Numbered from the stretch's first letter, positions 8,709-18,471 are shown. The stretch: 64,000 bases of DNA from Janthinobacterium sp. 61 (GCF_002846335.1 NZ_PJMQ01000001.1:1860001-1924000); one strand, 5' to 3'. Numbers and translations are program-made. The notes: generated from the letters alone by a model not told the origin.

Positions 8709-10172
8709 ATGCCCATCCCAGCCCTTCTGCGCCTCCCCTTCGTGCTGTGTGCCGCCGGCCTGGCCGCGGGCTGCACCGCCGGTGCCGATTACCACCGGCC
8801 CGCACTGCCGCAAGCGGCGCAGTATCTGCACCAGTCGGCAGTCGGCTTGCGCCAGGACGCCGATACAGCCGAACTGCAGCAGTGGTGGACGGCGTTTGGC
8901 GATCCGTACCTGACTCGCCTGGTGACGCTGGCACTGGCGCAAAACCTCGACCTGGCGCAGGCTGCAGCCAGGGTGCACCAGGCGCGCGCAGTGCTTGGCG
9001 CGGCCGATGCCGCATTGCTGCCCTCGGCCAATCTCGAAGGCCAGACCGCGCGCGCCTATCAATCGGTGCAGACGCCACTGGGCAAGGTGCTCGATGCCAC
9101 GCCCGGGTTCGCGCGCGCCGGCAGCGCGCACGAAGTCAACCTGGAAGCGTCATGGGAACTCGACCTGTTCGGCGGCCTGCGCCGCGAACGCGAAGCGGCG
9201 CGCGCCGACTACGAGGCGACGGCAGCGGGATGGGCGGCAGCGCGCCTGGCCGTGGCGGCACAGACGGCCGACTTGTACCTGACCATCCAGGGCCTGCAAA
9301 CGCGGCGCGATCTGGCACGCAAGCAGGTCGACACCCAGGCGGCGGCGCTGGACATCGCGACACTGTTGTACGGCAAGGGGTTGGTGAACGAGCCGACGCT
9401 GCGGCAAGCCGAGGCGGCACTGTCGCAGGCGCGCGCGGCCATGCCAGGCCTGGAAACGGCGCGCGAAGTGGCACTGCATGCGCTCGACGTGATGCTGGGC
9501 GCGGCGCCCGGTACCCATGGCCACGAACTGCCCGCCAGCGGCATCATCGCGGTCGCGCCACGCATCACGGCCGGGGGTACGCCAGGCGACCTGCTGCGGC
9601 GCAGGCCCGACCTGATCGTGGCCGAGCGGCGCCTGGCCGCAGCGAGCGCGCGCACCGGCGCGCAAATGGCCGAATACTATCCCAAACTGAGCCTGGGCGG
9701 CCTGCTCGGCAGCACCACCGCCGGCGGCTCCCTGTTTGCCAGCGGGTCCGGCCAGGTTGCGGGCGTGCTCGGCATGCGCTGGCGCCTGTTCGATTTCGGC
9801 CGCATCGCTGCGCAGATCGACGCCGCCCGGGGCCAGGAAGCCGAGTTACTGGCGGCCTATCGTCTGGCCGTGCTGCGTGCCGCGGAAGACGTGGAGAATG
9901 CCTGTTCGGCACTGCTCGGGTACGAACAGCAGGCAGGCCTGCTGGCGCAAAGCGTCGATGCGCTGCAGCGCGCGCGTGCCTCTGCACTGGCGGTCTTTCA
10001 CAAGGGAGCGATCAGCCGCCACGATGTGCTGCAGGCCGACGCCCAGCTGTTGCGGGCCGAGGATGCGCACGCGCAGGCGCAAACGGCCGCCGCACGTGCG
10101 GCGGTCGCCACCTACAAGGCGCTGGGCGGCGGCTGGCAGGCGCCAGCGCCTGCGGCCCTTGCTGCGCGGTAA
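8709..10172 (+). CDS. Outer-membrane factor of RND efflux system (OprM/NodT family lipoprotein)
   Basis: 487 aa from the ATG at 8709, which has AGGACA 8 nt upstream. The signal peptide ends in the lipobox LAAGC, and YHRPALP soon follows, as in OprM-type proteins. Two long Ala-rich repeats (about 60-270 and 270-480) form the TolC-like coiled-coil barrel. The motif GDLLRRRPDLIVAERRLAAA at the repeat boundary is diagnostic of the NodT family. It completes a tripartite pump with the divergently encoded adaptor and permease. Unusually, the channel gene is on the other side of tetR rather than at the operon end. Confidence 0.92.
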   Translation: MPIPALLRLPFVLCAAGLAAGCTAGADYHRPALPQAAQYLHQSAVGLRQDADTAELQQWWTAFGDPYLTRLVTLALAQNLDLAQAAARVHQARAVLGAADAALLPSANLEGQTARAYQSVQTPLGKVLDATPGFARAGSAHEVNLEASWELDLFGGLRREREAARADYEATAAGWAAARLAVAAQTADLYLTIQGLQTRRDLARKQVDTQAAALDIATLLYGKGLVNEPTLRQAEAALSQARAAMPGLETAREVALHALDVMLGAAPGTHGHELPASGIIAVAPRITAGGTPGDLLRRRPDLIVAERRLAAASARTGAQMAEYYPKLSLGGLLGSTTAGGSLFASGSGQVAGVLGMRWRLFDFGRIAAQIDAARGQEAELLAAYRLAVLRAAEDVENACSALLGYEQQAGLLAQSVDALQRARASALAVFHKGAISRHDVLQADAQLLRAEDAHAQAQTAAARAAVATYKALGGGWQAPAPAALAAR

Positions 10173-10186
10173 AGCCGGGACAGCGC

Positions 10187-11287
10187 TCAGAAAAAGTGGC
10201 GCATCCCCGCCATCACGCCATTCTGCGTGCGGCCCGCGCCCACGGTGCCGCCCGCGTCCAGCGCCACGGCGGCAGCGCCATCGTTGTCCATGCGGCCGAT
10301 GGCGCTGTAGACGGCCGTGCGCTTGGACAGGTGATACGTCAGGCGCACGGTGGCCAGGGTGGCATCGTTGGGACTGTGCTTGACGGCCAGCCTCGCGATT
10401 TGCCCATCGAGGACCAGCGCGGGAGCGACCGGCCAGGCGGCGCCCACATACAGCAGTTGCGAGTCGACTTGCCCCGTGGCGGCGCGGATGGTGCGGTCGA
10501 TGATGCCGCCGCCGATTTTCAGCTTGTCAGCCATGGCGTAGGCGCTGGCGATCACGCGGCGGTCGAAGTTGCGGCTCGATGTGAGGCCGTTGGCCGCGCC
10601 CGCGTTGCCGTACATGATGTCGTACGACGCCGTGGCGCCGTAGCGGCCTGTGTCATAGCCCAGCAAGGCAGTGATTTGGCGGCAGGCCTTTGCATTGCCC
10701 GCCACTTCGCCCGCGCAGCCCGTGGCCGCCGGCCCGCCCGCTGCCGAGGCATCGCGCCCCAGGCTGTAGGTGGCGCCCACCGTCACGTCGGAAAACGTGC
10801 CCAGGTAGCCGATGGCGTTGTCGCTGCGCGCATTCGGCAGGTACAGATCGAGGCTGCTGATGGAAAACAGGGCCGGGCCCATGATGTCGGACTTTTGCGT
10901 GGCCCAGAACGACATATTCATTTGCCGCCCCAGCATCACGCTGCCATAGCGCCCCTTCAAGCCCACGTATGACTGGCGGCCGAACAATCTCCCGCCCTGC
11001 CCCGCGATGCCCGTATCGACGCCGAAGCCCGATTCCAGCGCAAAGATCGCTTGCAAGCCGCCGCCCAGGTCTTCCACGCCCTTCAAGCCGAAGCGCGATG
11101 GCAATGAACCCGTCAAGGTGGGCATCTTGGTGACGCTGTCGCCGGCCGCGTTGGCATTCGTCGTGTAGGCCACTGAGCTGTCGAGCACTCCGTACAGGGT
11201 GACGCTGCTTTGCGCGTGGGCGCTGGTGCTCACGCCGTGGGCGCACGCGCCCAGCAGCGCCATGGTGATGGCGTTGATTTTTCTCAT
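10187..11287 (-). CDS. Gram-negative porin (Burkholderia/Neisseria type)
   Basis: 366 aa from the ATG at 11287, preceded by GGAGACAAGC. A standard signal peptide ends in STSAHA-QSSVTLYGVLD, and the SSVTLYG start is typical of betaproteobacterial general porins. LKGRYGSVMLGRQ and a C-terminal aromatic, MRHFF, required for outer-membrane insertion, are visible. It is the last gene of the 3-hydroxybenzoate/gentisate cluster on the same strand, 24 bp after the isomerase gene. A role in letting aromatic acids across the outer membrane is likely but inferred from position. Confidence 0.9.
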   Translation of the reverse strand: MRKINAITMALLGACAHGVSTSAHAQSSVTLYGVLDSSVAYTTNANAAGDSVTKMPTLTGSLPSRFGLKGVEDLGGGLQAIFALESGFGVDTGIAGQGGRLFGRQSYVGLKGRYGSVMLGRQMNMSFWATQKSDIMGPALFSISSLDLYLPNARSDNAIGYLGTFSDVTVGATYSLGRDASAAGGPAATGCAGEVAGNAKACRQITALLGYDTGRYGATASYDIMYGNAGAANGLTSSRNFDRRVIASAYAMADKLKIGGGIIDRTIRAATGQVDSQLLYVGAAWPVAPALVLDGQIARLAVKHSPNDATLATVRLTYHLSKRTAVYSAIGRMDNDGAAAVALDAGGTVGAGRTQNGVMAGMRHFF

Positions 11288-11310
11288 GCTTGTCTCCGTT
11301 TTTTGTGGTT

Positions 11311-11955
11311 TTATTCTGCGTCTGGCTGCACATCGGGGTGCGCCTGCTGAAAAGCCGGCAGCGCCTCGCAATGCGCGACGATGCGCAGGATCGTCGGATA
11401 CGGCGCCAGGTCGCACTTGAATCGCAGCGCGTTGTATACCTGCGGCACCAGGCAGCAGTCGGCCAGTGTCGGCGTGTCGCCATGGCAGAACATGCCTGTA
11501 TGTGCGCTGCTCGCCAACTCCGCTTCCAGCGCGGCCAGGCCCAGATGGGTCCAGTGCTGGTACCACGCATTCTTCTGTTCCTGCGACAGCGCCAAGGGCC
11601 CCGTCAGGTAATTGAGCACGCGCAGGTTGTTCAGCGGGTGGATGTCGCAGGCGCAGACCATGGCCAGCTGGCGCACGCGGGCGCGGCCCGGCGCGTCGGC
11701 CGGCAGCAGTTTTTGCCCCGCCTGTGTCTCGTCCAGGTATTCGATAATGGCCAGCGATTGCGTCAGCACGGCGCCGCCGTCCTCCAGCACGGGCAGTAGC
11801 TGCTGCGGGTTAAGGCTGGAAAACGCGGGCGTGAACTGCTCGCCGCCATTACGGCTCAGGTGCACATAGGCCGTATCGGCGTGGAGGTTCTTCAGGTTCA
11901 GCGCGATGCGCACGCGGTAAGAGGCGGAGCTGCGGTAATAGCCATGCAATTTCAT
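11311..11955 (-). CDS. maiA: Maleylpyruvate / maleylacetoacetate isomerase (zeta-class GST)
   Basis: At 214 aa this is a standard zeta-class glutathione S-transferase. The N-terminal thioredoxin-like domain begins MKLHGYYRSSASYRVRIALN, containing the catalytic SSxSxRVRxAL signature, and NPQQLLPVLEDGG follows. In a gentisate operon the enzyme isomerises maleylpyruvate to fumarylpyruvate using glutathione (NagL/MhbI role) rather than acting on maleylacetoacetate. The two activities cannot be separated by sequence. It overlaps the transporter stop by 4 bp (ATGA). Confidence 0.9.
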   Translation of the reverse strand: MKLHGYYRSSASYRVRIALNLKNLHADTAYVHLSRNGGEQFTPAFSSLNPQQLLPVLEDGGAVLTQSLAIIEYLDETQAGQKLLPADAPGRARVRQLAMVCACDIHPLNNLRVLNYLTGPLALSQEQKNAWYQHWTHLGLAALEAELASSAHTGMFCHGDTPTLADCCLVPQVYNALRFKCDLAPYPTILRIVAHCEALPAFQQAHPDVQPDAE

Positions 11956-13313
11956 ACGGTGCTTTCAGTCAGGGTAGCTGGAACGGCGGCAGAGCGATTC
12001 CGGACGCGCATCAAACGACCCATGGCCAGCAGCGCCAGGGACGCCAGCACGGCCGGGATGGCCAGCAGGAAGAAGATGGTTTCGTTATCGAGTTTCAGGG
12101 TCAGCATCAGGCCACCGGCCATGGAGCCCAGCACGGAGCCGCTGCGGCCCACGGCGGCGGCCCAACTGACGCCTGTGGCGCGGCTTGACGTGGGGTAGAA
12201 CGCAGCGGCCAGCGCATTGGCGCCCACTTGCGAACCGCTGACGCCAAAGCCCACGCCGAAGACGGCCAGCACCAGCAAGGCCAGGCTGCTGCCCGACAGG
12301 GCCACGACGACGATGCAGCCGGCGGCCGCCAGGTAGGCGATGCTCAGCACTTTATGGGGGCTATAGCGGTCCATCCAGCGGCCCAGCAGGATGGCGCCCA
12401 CCGTGCCGCCCACCTGGAACATCACCGTCACCAGAGAGGCGTTAGACAGGGACAGGCCATTGCCGTTAAGCAAAGTCGGCATCCAGCTAGAGAGCAAATA
12501 GATGATGAGCAGGCTCATGAAGAACGTGGACCACAGCAGCAAGGTGCCACCAATCACGCCGGGACGGAACAGTTCCGCCATGGGGGAGCCTGCGAGTTTT
12601 TTGTCGCTGACCACGAGGCGCGGCAAGGCGGCCAAGGCGGGCGCGATGCGGCGCACGATGTTCAACACCTGGCTACCGTCGCGTCCTTTCAATACCAGCC
12701 AGCGCAGGGACTCGGGCAGCGCCAGCAGCAGCACAGGCACCAGCAGCAGGGGCAAGGCACCGCCCAGCATCAGCACCCCGCGCCAGCCGATCAGGTGCAG
12801 CAGCTGCGCCGAAGCCAGGCCGCCCAGCGCGGAACCGATGGTAAAGCCGCAGAACATCATGGTCACGAGGCCGGAACGGCGCTGCTGCGGGCAGTATTCG
12901 GACGTCATGGTCACCGACGTCGGCATGGCGCCGCCCAGGCCCAGCCCCGTGAGGAAGCGCAACACCAGCAGCATCGTCAGATCCGTCGACCAGGCCGACA
13001 GCAGGCTGGCCGCGCCGAAGAAGGCGACGGACACGATCAGCACAGGACGGCGGCCGTAGCGGTCCGCCAGGGGACCGAATAAAAATGAGCCAGCCATCAG
13101 GCCAAACAGCCCGGCGCCGAACAGGGGCGCCAGCGCGGCGGGGGTCAAACCCCATTCGGCGCGGATGGCAGGCGCGATGAAGCCGATCGAGGCCGTGTCG
13201 AAGCCGTCGATGGCGACGATCAAAAAGCATAGCCAGAGAATCAGCTTCTGGTAGCGGGAAAACGGGTGACTGTCGAGGAAGTGCTGGACGTCGGTGCTGG
13301 CATTGCTGTTCAT
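11952..13313 (-). CDS. MFS aromatic acid:H+ symporter (AAHS family, 3-hydroxybenzoate/gentisate uptake)
   Basis: 453 aa with 12 predicted transmembrane helices. AAHS signatures include the first-helix motif DGFDTASIGFIAP and the loop motif GPLADRYGRRPVL after helix 2. Members such as PcaK, BenK and MhbT import aromatic acids with protons across the inner membrane. The gene sits inside the gentisate operon between fumarylpyruvate hydrolase and the isomerase, so 3-hydroxybenzoate or gentisate is the likely cargo. It overlaps the isomerase start by 4 bp. Confidence 0.9.
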   Translation of the reverse strand: MNSNASTDVQHFLDSHPFSRYQKLILWLCFLIVAIDGFDTASIGFIAPAIRAEWGLTPAALAPLFGAGLFGLMAGSFLFGPLADRYGRRPVLIVSVAFFGAASLLSAWSTDLTMLLVLRFLTGLGLGGAMPTSVTMTSEYCPQQRRSGLVTMMFCGFTIGSALGGLASAQLLHLIGWRGVLMLGGALPLLLVPVLLLALPESLRWLVLKGRDGSQVLNIVRRIAPALAALPRLVVSDKKLAGSPMAELFRPGVIGGTLLLWSTFFMSLLIIYLLSSWMPTLLNGNGLSLSNASLVTVMFQVGGTVGAILLGRWMDRYSPHKVLSIAYLAAAGCIVVVALSGSSLALLVLAVFGVGFGVSGSQVGANALAAAFYPTSSRATGVSWAAAVGRSGSVLGSMAGGLMLTLKLDNETIFFLLAIPAVLASLALLAMGRLMRVRNRSAAVPATLTESTV

Positions 13314-13380
13314 GCTGTCTCCATTCTTGTTGGTGGCATTACCGGGCTGCGCGATCTGTGCCGCGCTGGCCCGGGGATGT

Positions 13381-14088
13381 TTATTGCACGGCGACGGTGA
13401 TCGGCGTCAAGCCTGCGATGCGCGCCTCCATGGTTTGCCCGCTGGTGACGGCACCCACGCCTTCGGGCGTGCCCGTCATGATGATGTCGCCCGGCTGCAG
13501 CTCGAACAGGGTCGACAGATTGGCAATGACTTCATTGACGGACCAGATCAGGTGCGTGAGGTCGCTCGTCTGCACGACCTTGCCGTCCACTTCCAGCACG
13601 ATGGCACCCGTGGTGATCTCGCCGGACGCGGCGATGGGCGTGAGCGCGCCAATGGGGGCAGAATAGTCGAAGGCCTTGCCGATTTCCCACGGGCGCCCCT
13701 GTTCGCGCATGCGCATCTGCAGGTCGCGCCGCGTCATGTCCAGGCCCACGCCATAGCCGAAGATGTGCGACGGCGCATCCTCCAGGGCGATATTGCTGCC
13801 GCCTTTGCCGATAGCGACCACCAGTTCGATTTCATGGTGGTAATTCGACGTCTGCGCCGGATATGGCACGTTGGCCGTCACGCCGGGCGGCACGGGCACG
13901 ACGGACTTGTCGTCGTTCGGCTTGCAAAAAAAGAATGGCGGTTCGCGGTCCGGGTCAAAACCCATTTCGCGCGCATGGGCCGCGTAATTGCGGCCCACGC
14001 AATAGATGCGGCGCACGGGAAACTGGCTATCGGTGCCGACGATGGGCAGGCCGGCGATGGCTTGGGGGGCAAAGATGAAGTTGGTCAT
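13381..14088 (-). CDS. Fumarylpyruvate hydrolase (FAH family)
   Basis: 235 aa. Fumarylacetoacetate-hydrolase fold: [16 protein letters not shown], then FFCKPNDD, the metal-ligand segment [11 protein letters not shown], and [13 protein letters not shown] near the C-terminus. It would cleave fumarylpyruvate into fumarate and pyruvate, the last step of the gentisate route (NagK/MhbH role). It lies 21 bp after the gentisate dioxygenase gene in the same operon. Other FAH-family reactions are possible, but the context is specific. Confidence 0.9.
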   Translation of the reverse strand: MTNFIFAPQAIAGLPIVGTDSQFPVRRIYCVGRNYAAHAREMGFDPDREPPFFFCKPNDDKSVVPVPPGVTANVPYPAQTSNYHHEIELVVAIGKGGSNIALEDAPSHIFGYGVGLDMTRRDLQMRMREQGRPWEIGKAFDYSAPIGALTPIAASGEITTGAIVLEVDGKVVQTSDLTHLIWSVNEVIANLSTLFELQPGDIIMTGTPEGVGAVTSGQTMEARIAGLTPITVAVQ

Positions 14089-14109
14089 GTCAAAGTCCTG
14101 TCTGAAAAA

Positions 14110-15162
14110 TCAATCGGTCAAAAACTGCTCGCGCAGCACGCCCATCGCTTGCTGCACGGGGCGGTCGGAAAAACTGAACAGCACCACGTCTTCCTGCGGG
14201 CAATCGAAGGAAACGGCGGCCCATGAAGGCACGACGAAGGTGTCGCGCGGGGCGAAGTCGAATAGCTGCTCGCCTATCGTCACCGTGCCACGGCCTTCGA
14301 CCACGCTGTAGACAGTGCCGTCCGTGCTGCGCGCGCGCTTGCCCGCAAACCCTTTGGGCAGCAGTTGCATGAAGGTGGCCATGGTCGGCATGGGCGAGCC
14401 ACCCGTCAGGGGGTTCACATATTTGAGCTTGTAGCCGTGCCAGCAGTCGATGGCGTCCGTGCGCGACAGCAGGTCCAGCGCTTCGCGCGAGCGGGCATAC
14501 GGGTAGTTGAAGATGGGCGACGTGGCGCCCTCGTGCAGCCGCTTCACGGGCGCCATGTTGTAGCCGTAGCGGGCGAAGCTCTGGCCTTCCGGGCGGGTGA
14601 CGGTCTGGCTGTCTTCCGTGTCGTTTTCCGCGAAACCGGAATCGAAATAGCGGAGCATGGGAATGTCGAGGCCATCGAGCCACACGACAGGCTCGCAGAC
14701 GCCATCCACACCCAGGTTGCCATGGTCATGCCAGGTCCACGAGGGAGTAATGATGAAGTCCCCCGGATGCATGGTGGTGCGCTCGCCCGCCACGGTCGTG
14801 TAGGCGCCCTGCCCGCTCACGACAAAGCGCAGCGCCGACTGGCTGTGACGGTGCGACGGCGCCACTTCTCCGGGCAAAATCAGCTGCAAGCCCGCGTACA
14901 GCGATTGCGTAATCGAGGAGCGGCCCGGCAAGGCCGGGTTTTCCAGCACGAGGACGCGGCGCACGGCTTCGTGGGCCGTAATCACCTCTCCGGCGCGCGC
15001 CAGCTGCGGCGCGATGTCGGCATAGCGCCACAGGGCGGGAGCATACGGCGCCGTCGGATGGGGCGGCACCAGGGTGTGCAAGGATTGCCACAGCGGCGAC
15101 AGATGCATGCCGCTCAGGGCTTCATATAAAGCCTCGCGTTCGGGCGTTTGATGGGAAGTCAT
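14110..15162 (-). CDS. gtdA: Gentisate 1,2-dioxygenase
   Basis: 350 aa, a bicupin ring-cleavage dioxygenase that opens gentisate between C1 and C2 to give maleylpyruvate using Fe(II). The first cupin holds the ligands in [20 protein letters not shown] and [10 protein letters not shown]. The second, degenerate cupin ends [15 protein letters not shown]...[11 protein letters not shown], as in known gentisate dioxygenases. The start overlaps the stop of the hydroxylase gene by 4 bp (ATGA), so the pair is translationally coupled. Confidence 0.93.
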   Translation of the reverse strand: MTSHQTPEREALYEALSGMHLSPLWQSLHTLVPPHPTAPYAPALWRYADIAPQLARAGEVITAHEAVRRVLVLENPALPGRSSITQSLYAGLQLILPGEVAPSHRHSQSALRFVVSGQGAYTTVAGERTTMHPGDFIITPSWTWHDHGNLGVDGVCEPVVWLDGLDIPMLRYFDSGFAENDTEDSQTVTRPEGQSFARYGYNMAPVKRLHEGATSPIFNYPYARSREALDLLSRTDAIDCWHGYKLKYVNPLTGGSPMPTMATFMQLLPKGFAGKRARSTDGTVYSVVEGRGTVTIGEQLFDFAPRDTFVVPSWAAVSFDCPQEDVVLFSFSDRPVQQAMGVLREQFLTD

Positions 15163-16373
15163 GCTGCGTCCTTCTCGGTGGTGGCCAGGCAGGTTTGCGC
15201 CGTCCAGCCATACAGCCAGGCCAGCGCCTCATAGAATTGCGCGGGCGTGCGGCCGCGCCACAGGTCGTTACGCACCAGGCGTTCGACGCCTTTGGCGTGA
15301 TACAGACGGCCCATTTCGCGCGCCGACAGCACGACGCGCGCGGTGCGGGCGATGCGCGAGGTTTGATACAGCTGGAAGGCGGCGGCCATGTCGAAATCGC
15401 AGGCGCGCACGGCCTCGCCCAGGGTCACGGCATCTTCCAGCGCCATGCAGGCGCCCTGCGCCAGGTATTGCAGCATCGGGTGGGCCGAGTCGCCCAGCAA
15501 GGTCATGCGCTTCGTGCTCCAGTTGGCGACGGGGTCGCGGTCGGCCGTGCTCCAGCGTTTCCACGAGGTAGGCTTGTGCAGCAGCTGGCGCGGCTGCGCG
15601 TGGACGCCGTCGAAGTAGGACAGCACTTCTTCCTTGCTGCCGTCCTTGACGCTCCACGCTTCCTGATCGCGGCTGTGGAAGGTCACTACCAGGTTGTATT
15701 GCTCGCCATTGCGCAGCGGGTAATGCACGAGGTGGCAGTTCGGCCCGGCCCAGACGACGGGCGCGTTCCAGCGCAAATCGGCCGGCATGTCGGCGGCCGG
15801 CACCACGGCGCGGTAAACCACGTGGCCGGAGACGCGCACCGCATCGCCCACGATACGCTCGCGGATCACGGACTTGACGCCGTCGCAGCCGATCAGTACA
15901 TCGGCGCGGAAGCTGCGTCCCGCCGCATCGACCACGGTGACGCCCGTGTCGTCTTCCGTCACGTCCGTCACCTGCGACGACGTCACGAACGTGATCAGCG
16001 GCGAGGTGCGCACCGCGTCGAGGATGGCGCCGTGGATGTCGGCCCGGTGGATGACGGCGTAGGGATTGCTGAAGCGCTCACGGAAGGCCGTATCGACGAC
16101 AAAAGTGCCTACCTCGGTCGCGTCGACGGCATCCATCATCACCAGGCGTTCCGTGAAGACGGCCTTGGCACGCGTGCGTTCTCCCACGCCCAGCGCGTCC
16201 AGCGCGGCGAAGGCGTTGGGCGCCAGCTGGATGCCGGCGCCGATCTCGCCCAGGGTCGAAGCCTGTTCCAGCACGGTGACGGCCAGCCCCAGGCGCGACA
16301 GGGACAGGGCGGCGGCCATGCCGCCAATGCCGCCGCCGACGATCAAGACCGACGGTTTGTGGGGTGCTTCCAT
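15159..16373 (-). CDS. mhbM: 3-hydroxybenzoate 6-monooxygenase (FAD-dependent)
   Basis: 404 aa from the ATG at 16373, which has GGAGGAAAGAA directly upstream. The Rossmann FAD motif is [20 protein letters not shown]. The second FAD motif, [15 protein letters not shown], is about 150 residues later. [17 protein letters not shown] is the third. These are the signatures of class A flavin hydroxylases of the salicylate/3-hydroxybenzoate type. With gentisate dioxygenase next in the operon, para-hydroxylation of 3-hydroxybenzoate to gentisate is the best call; salicylate 5-hydroxylase is a different, multi-component enzyme. Confidence 0.88.
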   Translation of the reverse strand: MEAPHKPSVLIVGGGIGGMAAALSLSRLGLAVTVLEQASTLGEIGAGIQLAPNAFAALDALGVGERTRAKAVFTERLVMMDAVDATEVGTFVVDTAFRERFSNPYAVIHRADIHGAILDAVRTSPLITFVTSSQVTDVTEDDTGVTVVDAAGRSFRADVLIGCDGVKSVIRERIVGDAVRVSGHVVYRAVVPAADMPADLRWNAPVVWAGPNCHLVHYPLRNGEQYNLVVTFHSRDQEAWSVKDGSKEEVLSYFDGVHAQPRQLLHKPTSWKRWSTADRDPVANWSTKRMTLLGDSAHPMLQYLAQGACMALEDAVTLGEAVRACDFDMAAAFQLYQTSRIARTARVVLSAREMGRLYHAKGVERLVRNDLWRGRTPAQFYEALAWLYGWTAQTCLATTEKDAA

Positions 16374-16457
16374 TTCTTTCCTCCAATTGATCTGTGTGCT
16401 TGCGCGATGCACGTTTGACGTGCTCTTGGTATGACAAGCAGTGTGCCGACAGCTCAA

Positions 16458-16484
16458 TATTTGGTAAAGCGATGGAATACAATA
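16458..16484. promoter_or_regulatory. Candidate LysR-type operator between mhbM and lysR
   Basis: An imperfect dyad with TATT at the left and AATA at the right end, and GTA-N11-TAC in the centre. This fits the T-N11-A rule of LysR-type regulators. It lies in the 152-bp divergent intergenic region, about 40 bp before the lysR start and 85 bp before mhbM. Visual evidence only. Confidence 0.35.
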
Positions 16485-16525
16485 GCAACAATCAGGTTTT
16501 TAAATAATGGTAGGGAGGCTAGTCC

Positions 16526-17446
16526 ATGTCGCGCTTCGATATCGAACTGCTGTTCATCTTTGACGAGATCTATAAAAGCCGTAATGTGACGCGCGCGGCG
16601 GAAAACCTGGGCTTGCCGCAGTCGACCGTGAGCATTGGCCTGGGCAAGCTGCGCACGCATTTCGGCGACCGCCTGTTCGCGCGCACCTCGAAAGGCATGG
16701 AGCCGACACCGCGCGCGCAAAACGCCGTGCAGGATGTACGCGCCGCAATTGCCGCCTGGCAGCACGCACTGGCCGACCAGCCCGTGTTCGACCCGGCCGC
16801 CAGCACGCGCGAATTTGCCATCTGCATGACGGACATCAGCGAAATCGTGCTGCTGCCCACGCTGCTTAACCATCTGCAGCAGATCGGGCCTGGCATCACC
16901 CTGGACGTGTCAAAGATCGCCACCGACACGCCCGAGCGCCTGGAAGGAGGCGAAGTGGACCTGGCCGTGGGCTTCATGCCGCACCTGGAATCGGGGTTTT
17001 ATCAGCAGAAGCTGTTCGACCAGCACTTTGTCTGCCTGGTATCCAGCAGCCACCCGCGCATCCGCGACAGCATCACCGTGGAACAATTCCTGCAGGAGGG
17101 GCATATCGAAGTGAAAAGCTCGGGCACGGGACATTCCATCGTGGAAAAGGTCCTGGCGGCGGCTGGCGTGCAGCGGCGCATCGTGCTGAAACTACCCAGC
17201 TTCCTCGGTGTATCGCGCATCGTCGCCGAAACCCAGTACATCGTCACGGTACCGTACCGCTACGCGCTGCAAATGCAGGACCACGAAGCGTTCCGCATCC
17301 TGCCCCTGCCCGTGGCGCTGCCCAGCTTTTCAGTCAAGCAGCACTGGCACGAGCGCTACCATGAAGATGCATCGAACCGCTGGCTGCGCCAGACGATGGC
17401 GCAGCTGTTTGGGGCTGGCGACGCCACAACCTTGCCTATCGGATAA
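16526..17446 (+). CDS. LysR-family regulator of the gentisate operon
   Basis: 306 aa. The N-terminal helix-turn-helix is FDEIYKSRNVTRAAENLGLP followed by QSTVSIGLGKLR; the C-terminal periplasmic-binding-like effector domain begins near residue 90. Overall layout and the NahR/NodD-like DIELLFIFDEI start suggest a positive regulator binding an aromatic acid. It is divergent from the 3-hydroxybenzoate operon with 152 bp between the starts, the classic arrangement for LysR activators of catabolic operons. The effector is probably 3-hydroxybenzoate or gentisate (inference). Confidence 0.9.
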   Translation: MSRFDIELLFIFDEIYKSRNVTRAAENLGLPQSTVSIGLGKLRTHFGDRLFARTSKGMEPTPRAQNAVQDVRAAIAAWQHALADQPVFDPAASTREFAICMTDISEIVLLPTLLNHLQQIGPGITLDVSKIATDTPERLEGGEVDLAVGFMPHLESGFYQQKLFDQHFVCLVSSSHPRIRDSITVEQFLQEGHIEVKSSGTGHSIVEKVLAAAGVQRRIVLKLPSFLGVSRIVAETQYIVTVPYRYALQMQDHEAFRILPLPVALPSFSVKQHWHERYHEDASNRWLRQTMAQLFGAGDATTLPIG

Positions 17447-17491
17447 TTTTTCCGCATACTGCCACACCTAGCCTTTTCACTGCCTTCCACT

Positions 17492-17947
17492 ATGCCCATC
17501 AGCCTGCGTGCCGTCACCGCCGACAATTTTGACATCATCAGCGAACTGCCTTTGCTGCCTCAGCAGCGCGACTATCTGGCCAGCAACGACTATTCCATCG
17601 CGCAAGCGAGTTTCCATCCCGCCACCATGCATACGCGCGCCGTGTATGACGATGAGGAGGTGATCGGTTTCCTGATGTTCGTCTCGCCCGACGACGACGA
17701 TCCGCCCGGCCACTACCAGATCTGGCGCTTCATGATCGATCACCGGCGCCAGGGACAAGGCCATGGCCGGACCGCCCTCGCTCTGGCACTGGCGGAAATC
17801 CGCACGCGACCGGATGCGCGCAGCATCGAAATCTGCTACAAGCCTGGTAATGCCAACGCGAAACAGTTCTATGCGAGCATGGGTTTCGTGGAAAAAGGCA
17901 TGGATGCCGATGACAATGACATGCTGGCCGTCATTGATCTGACCTAA
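17492..17947 (+). CDS. GNAT-family N-acetyltransferase (spermidine-acetyltransferase-like)
   Basis: 151 aa. The acetyl-CoA pyrophosphate loop RRQGQGHGRTA fits the GNAT Q/RxxGxG/A rule and is followed by a helix. FMIDHRRQ before it and YKPGNANAKQFYASMGFVEK after it match the BltD/PaiA-like branch that acetylates polyamines or small amines. It follows lysR after 45 bp but is not obviously part of the catabolic unit. Substrate unknown. Confidence 0.82.
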   Translation: MPISLRAVTADNFDIISELPLLPQQRDYLASNDYSIAQASFHPATMHTRAVYDDEEVIGFLMFVSPDDDDPPGHYQIWRFMIDHRRQGQGHGRTALALALAEIRTRPDARSIEICYKPGNANAKQFYASMGFVEKGMDADDNDMLAVIDLT

Positions 17948-18018
17948 CTGAGCTGACCTTCGGGGAAGGCATGCGCCGGGAAATGCCGCCGATCATGCGG
18001 CGTAGGTACAGCTTGATT

Positions 18019-18056
18019 GTCTGGCTGCGGCGGAAACTGTTTCGGCGCAGCCAGAC
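18019..18056. repeat. Strong inverted repeat in the GNAT-ABM intergenic region
   Basis: Perfect 11-bp arms GTCTGGCTGCG (18019-18029) and CGCAGCCAGAC (18046-18056), with an inner GAAAC/GTTTC stem, can form a long hairpin. A smaller GCCGC/GCGGC hairpin lies about 30 bp to the left. No T-tract follows, so a simple intrinsic terminator is unlikely. It may be a REP-like element or a transcript-stability structure. Confidence 0.6.
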
Positions 18057-18126
18057 TGGGCATGGCAGGCAAGAAAGGGCAAGATGCGCTAAGCTGCTTC
18101 CGCCCCAACACTTTACAAGGACCACC

Positions 18127-18414
18127 ATGACCCTGATCGTCGTCGCCACCATCGATGCCCAAGCTGACCATATCGACGCCGTGCGCGCCGCCCTGGAAGC
18201 AGTCGTACCGCCCAGCCGCGCGGAAAGCGCCTGCCTGCGCTACGAGTTGCACATCGACAACAAGATTCACACGCGCTTCATCATGCTGGAAGAATGGGCC
18301 GACCAGGCGGCGCTGACGGCGCATTATGCGACGCCCCACTTCAATACGCTGGTCGCCGCCGTGGGCGACAAGGTCGTCAAGATCGACGTGGCTGAGTTGA
18401 GCAAGCTGAAATAA
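18127..18414 (+). CDS. Antibiotic-biosynthesis monooxygenase (ABM) domain protein, YgiN-like
   Basis: 95 aa from the ATG at 18127, which has AAGG 6 nt upstream; longer in-frame starts would run back through the upstream hairpin. A single ferredoxin-like dimeric alpha/beta-barrel: the opening LIVVATIDAQADHIDAVRAA, then CLRYELHID, FIMLEEWADQAALTAHYATP and HFNTLVAAVG are typical of the ABM/YgiN family. These act as quinol or small-aromatic monooxygenases without cofactors, or simply as dimeric stress proteins. No partner is obvious. Confidence 0.82.
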   Translation: MTLIVVATIDAQADHIDAVRAALEAVVPPSRAESACLRYELHIDNKIHTRFIMLEEWADQAALTAHYATPHFNTLVAAVGDKVVKIDVAELSKLK

Positions 18415-18471
18415 GGGCAAGCGCGTGGCCATAAAGAAATGTTGCCATCTATAATATGGCAACTATTCCTT

